A DNA stretch of 64,000 nt, taken from the NCBI RefSeq assembly GCF_900313035.1, contig NZ_OMPS01000045.1:62001-126000 (forward strand), read 5' to 3'. This stretch comes from Ruegeria sp. EL01 (lineage in GTDB: Bacteria; Pseudomonadota; Alphaproteobacteria; Rhodobacterales; Rhodobacteraceae). The notes under the pieces are model-generated. The model was not told where the DNA came from. It saw only the letters and a program-made list of their open reading frames with translations, and made no database searches. Positions 61,778 through 64,000 of this stretch are shown piece by piece (within the stretch, counting starts at the first letter, position 1; every line of letters starts with the position of its first letter). A program made the translations under genes and the position numbers.

Positions 61778-61879
61778 TTCGGGGTCCTCCTCCAAAAGTG
61801 TCCTTGACTTCAATTTGGCAGGTAACCGGCATCAGAGCGAATCTTAATTTATAAGAGCGTCTTAGACTTTGGTCGGTAG
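61778..61879 (-). promoter_or_regulatory. pqqA upstream region with inverted and direct repeats
   Basis: It holds the inverted repeat TCTTA-ATTTA-TAAGA (61842-61856), matching the one before the lut-like operon, and overlapping direct repeats AGAGCG(AA)TCTTA at 61834 and 61854, exactly 20 bases apart. Two helical turns between direct repeats suit tandem binding of an OmpR-type regulator such as the one encoded just upstream. A TATAAA on the minus strand (61853-61848) may be part of the promoter. Confidence 0.6.
61842..61856. promoter_or_regulatory. TCTTA-N5-TAAGA inverted repeat upstream of pqqA
   Basis: TCTTAATTTATAAGA: 5-bp arms and a 5-base AT-only spacer. The same 5-5-5 arrangement, TCTTA-AAAAA-TAAGA, lies at 53240-53254 before the lut-like operon. 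Likely a shared operator. Confidence 0.6.
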
Positions 61880-62563
61880 TCAATTGTCATTGGATTGCGG
61901 CGCACGGCCCTGCAAGCAGAAACCTTGGTTGCGCAATGTTTTGATTTCAAAACCAAAATCGTCTTCGCTAAGCTTCTTGCGCAGGTAACCTATATAGACG
62001 TCGACCACATTCTCATTACTGGAGCCTTCCTGCGACCACAGCGTGTCAAACAGGTCTCCGCGCGAGATTGGTGTGCCGACCTTGCTGTTGAGCAAGACCA
62101 GCAAATCGAATTCCCGCTCGGTCAGGGCGACGGCTGTATCGCGGATGCGGATGGTTCGGTCGTCCTGTGAAAGGCGCGCGGGCTCGGGGTGTTGTGTCTG
62201 GGCCCGTTGTTCCTGAACCTGCAGCCGCGCGACAAGCTCGTCAAAGCTGAAGGGTTTGACAACATAGTCATCAGCTCCAGCCTCAAGCCCTGCGGCGCGA
62301 TGATCGACATCCGATAGTGCCGAAAGCATCAGAATGGGGATGGTCACACCGACCGACCGGGCGGACCTGACCAGTTCGATGCCACTGTCAGCCCCCAACA
62401 TGACATCTACAATTGCGCCTGAAAACGTACCGCTTTGCAGACGCTTTAACCCCAAATCCGCGCGGTTCTCGGCCTCGGCCTTATAGCCATGCAGCGACAG
62501 GCCGCGCACAAGGGCCGAGGCAATTTGTGGATCGTCATCTATGATCAGCAATCGGGATGTCAT
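61880..62563 (-). CDS. OmpR-family response regulator
   Basis: 227 residues. Receiver domain with LLIIDDDPQIASALVRGL, phospho-Asp in AIVDVMLGADSG and Lys in VVKPFSF, then a winged HTH of OmpR type (LTEREFDLLVLLNSKVGTPISRGDLFDTLW; NVVDVYIGYLRKKL). It is 9 bases downstream of the sensor kinase gene and 102 bases upstream of pqqA. It probably acts on the pqqA and lut-like promoters. Confidence 0.93.
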   Translation of the reverse strand: MTSRLLIIDDDPQIASALVRGLSLHGYKAEAENRADLGLKRLQSGTFSGAIVDVMLGADSGIELVRSARSVGVTIPILMLSALSDVDHRAAGLEAGADDYVVKPFSFDELVARLQVQEQRAQTQHPEPARLSQDDRTIRIRDTAVALTEREFDLLVLLNSKVGTPISRGDLFDTLWSQEGSSNENVVDVYIGYLRKKLSEDDFGFEIKTLRNQGFCLQGRAPQSNDN

Positions 62564-62572
62564 GTGCTCATT

Positions 62573-64000
62573 CTAAGCCTGCGCAACAGGTAAACGAATG
62601 CAGACATTTGTACCGTTTGACGGTCCGATTGCCTGATCCTTTGGAACAGGACTGGTCAATGAGATTGCGCCGTGATGCGCTTCGATCACCCAGCGCGCCA
62701 AAGCGAGACCGACACCAAAGCCTTGGCTGTTGGCCGATCCGCCCTGAACAAACCGTCCAAAGATATCGCCCTGCGCGTCAACCGGGACGCCGGGCCCATT
62801 ATCAACAATTGAGATTTCGACCGTGTCGGCGGTCAGTTTGGTCGTCATGGTGATCGTCTTACCGTCGCGCGCGTGACGGACTGCGTTCCGGATCAGGCTT
62901 AGCAGCACCTGCCGGATCCAGTTCGGATCGCAATTCAGTTCACAATCGGGGATTGGCCCGACGGTCAGCGTCATATTCGCACTGTCGATGTCCGGTTGGA
63001 TGTCCCGTACCACGGTGTTCAATAGATCAGCCAGCTTAACCGGTTGCGGTTCCAACGCCAGTTCGCCGCTTTCCGACCGCGCCACGCGAAGCAGGTCGTC
63101 AATGCGCTGGTTCAGTTTGATCGCGCTGGTTTCGATGGCCTGCAATGCGTCGGGTGCGCTTTGTTTGTCTTGCTGTCCGATTTGGGCTTCCATCATGATC
63201 ACGGTAAGCGGTGTGCGAAGCTCGTGACTGATATCCGCAAAAAAGCGCCGCCTGTTTTCATCAATTTTTGATAGAGTATTGTTGGCGGCGCTCAGCTCCT
63301 CGGTTCGCTGGGCAATTGTTTCGTTCAGTCTGGCCCATTCCGACTCGACCTGCGACTGATGCTGTTTGAGGGCTGCCGCCATGCGATTTGTTTCGCGATA
63401 AAGCTGACCGATCTCGTCACCCTGCATGGTTGGTAACTCGGGCGAGAATTCCGCCTGTCCAATCTGCATTGCAGCCCCGCGCAAGCGATCCAACCGTGCG
63501 AACTGTGGGCGGATCAGCCAGAAATAGAACCAGATCGTGCTGAGGATTGCGAACGTGGCAAATCCTAACGCGATCCAGGTCAGGGTACTGCGGGTTTCCT
63601 CGATCCCGGACAGGATGGTGTTGCGAAACAAGATTTCTGTATTCACGGCCTGGCTGAGCAAGGGATCAAACCCCGAGGCGAAATTGTCGATATAGGCCCT
63701 TAACCGCGCCTGATCCGCTTCGGAATTTGCAAGCCCGTCCAGCGTGTTTCCCAGCAACGCCTCCATCCGGGCGAGGCCGAGCGACTGCGTGCCATAGCGC
63801 GACTGCTCGTCTATCCCGAAGCCTTGCGCCGCCGTGACTGCGTCAGCGACATCGGCGTGCAGCTTGCCGAATGTGTCGCCGATTTGTCCTTGTATTGGGG
63901 TCAGGCGATCGATCCGAATGTCGACTGGCTGCCCCGTCTGCACGGATTCCGTTGCTATCACCAAAAACGTGGCCACCTGAGTGGACAGTGCCGCGTATCG
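62573..64000 (-). CDS. Membrane sensor histidine kinase, 5' end outside the window
   Basis: At least 475 residues; the frame is open to the right edge, so the start lies beyond. A periplasmic helical domain (TPIQGQIGDTFGKLHADVADAVTAAQGFG onward) is followed by a membrane helix (LTWIALGFATFAILSTIWFYFWLI), a HAMP-type linker, HisKA with FFADISHELRTPLTVIMMEAQ (phospho-His), and HATPase motifs SLIRNAVRHARDG, DNGPGVP and GFGVGLALARWVIEAH. It pairs with the OmpR-type regulator. Signal unknown; PQQ, methanol or metal availability are the candidates from context. Confidence 0.92.
   Translation of the reverse strand, partial: RYAALSTQVATFLVIATESVQTGQPVDIRIDRLTPIQGQIGDTFGKLHADVADAVTAAQGFGIDEQSRYGTQSLGLARMEALLGNTLDGLANSEADQARLRAYIDNFASGFDPLLSQAVNTEILFRNTILSGIEETRSTLTWIALGFATFAILSTIWFYFWLIRPQFARLDRLRGAAMQIGQAEFSPELPTMQGDEIGQLYRETNRMAAALKQHQSQVESEWARLNETIAQRTEELSAANNTLSKIDENRRRFFADISHELRTPLTVIMMEAQIGQQDKQSAPDALQAIETSAIKLNQRIDDLLRVARSESGELALEPQPVKLADLLNTVVRDIQPDIDSANMTLTVGPIPDCELNCDPNWIRQVLLSLIRNAVRHARDGKTITMTTKLTADTVEISIVDNGPGVPVDAQGDIFGRFVQGGSANSQGFGVGLALARWVIEAHHGAISLTSPVPKDQAIGPSNGTNVCIRLPVAQA

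Noticed and set aside
1..64000. tRNA, rRNA, insertion sequences, prophage or CRISPR arrays
   Set aside because: I saw no cloverleaf, rRNA sequence, transposase or integrase family, terminal repeats or regularly spaced repeats anywhere in the window.

Overview
The window is chromosomal DNA of an alphaproteobacterium, most likely a marine Rhodobacteraceae (Roseobacter-type) member. The grounds are moderately high GC, dense operons with ATGA/TGATG start-stop overlaps, a betaine-type ABC operon next to dimethylglycine-dehydrogenase-like and MttB-like genes, and a lanthanide-type methanol oxidation island joined to glutathione-dependent formaldehyde oxidation. I see no rRNA, tRNA, insertion sequence or CRISPR array.

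Layout. (1) 1-338: 3' end of a fumarylacetoacetate-hydrolase-family gene. (2) 1151-12152: a quaternary-amine/guanidino-compound locus. It has a glycine-betaine-type ABC transporter whose binding-protein gene is frameshifted, two different arginase-family ureohydrolases facing each other, a non-pyrrolysine MttB-like methyltransferase, a dimethylglycine-dehydrogenase-like flavoprotein and a frameshifted LysR gene. (3) 12414-19964: PiT phosphate permease, a double cold-shock-domain protein, and a TetR regulator divergent from an RND efflux adaptor/pump pair. (4) 20360-27629: dipeptide-type ABC operon with an internal M24 peptidase gene, a frameshifted second ATPase gene and a convergent GntR regulator. 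(5) 27965-35545: two exported unknowns, then a tightly overlapping MoxR/DUF58/VWA/TPR/BatD operon resembling the mxaRSACKL maturation genes. (6) 35646-39802: LuxR-type response regulator, FIST-domain sensor and hybrid histidine kinase. (7) 39836-53075: the methanol oxidation core, with exported unknowns, two SoxYZ-like carriers, a zinc metallohydrolase, a pentapeptide-repeat protein, glutathione-dependent formaldehyde dehydrogenase, S-formylglutathione hydrolase, cytochrome c, xoxF, xoxG, xoxJ, a CxxCW rhodanese-like protein, a beta-propeller and an MxaD-like protein. (8) 53383-58620: a lut-like putative lanthanide-uptake operon that includes a small, very acidic PepSY-like secreted protein. 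(9) 58624-61777: pqqABCDE, transcribed leftward, preceded by an OmpR-type regulator and a sensor kinase that runs off the window.

How it fits together. PQQ made by PqqA-E and lanthanide probably imported by the lut-like transporter load periplasmic XoxF, which oxidises methanol and passes electrons to XoxG and the class I cytochrome c. Formaldehyde is then converted to formate by the glutathione-dependent dehydrogenase and S-formylglutathione hydrolase. The same 15-bp inverted repeat, TCTTA-N5-TAAGA, lies upstream of both pqqA and the lut-like operon, which suggests common control. Other operator-like repeats link the GntR gene to the dipeptide operon, the TetR gene to the RND operon, and the LysR gene to the mttB-like/dehydrogenase divergent promoter. 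All three broken genes are explained by one- or two-base losses in short G or GC runs, so sequencing error must be excluded before calling them pseudogenes.
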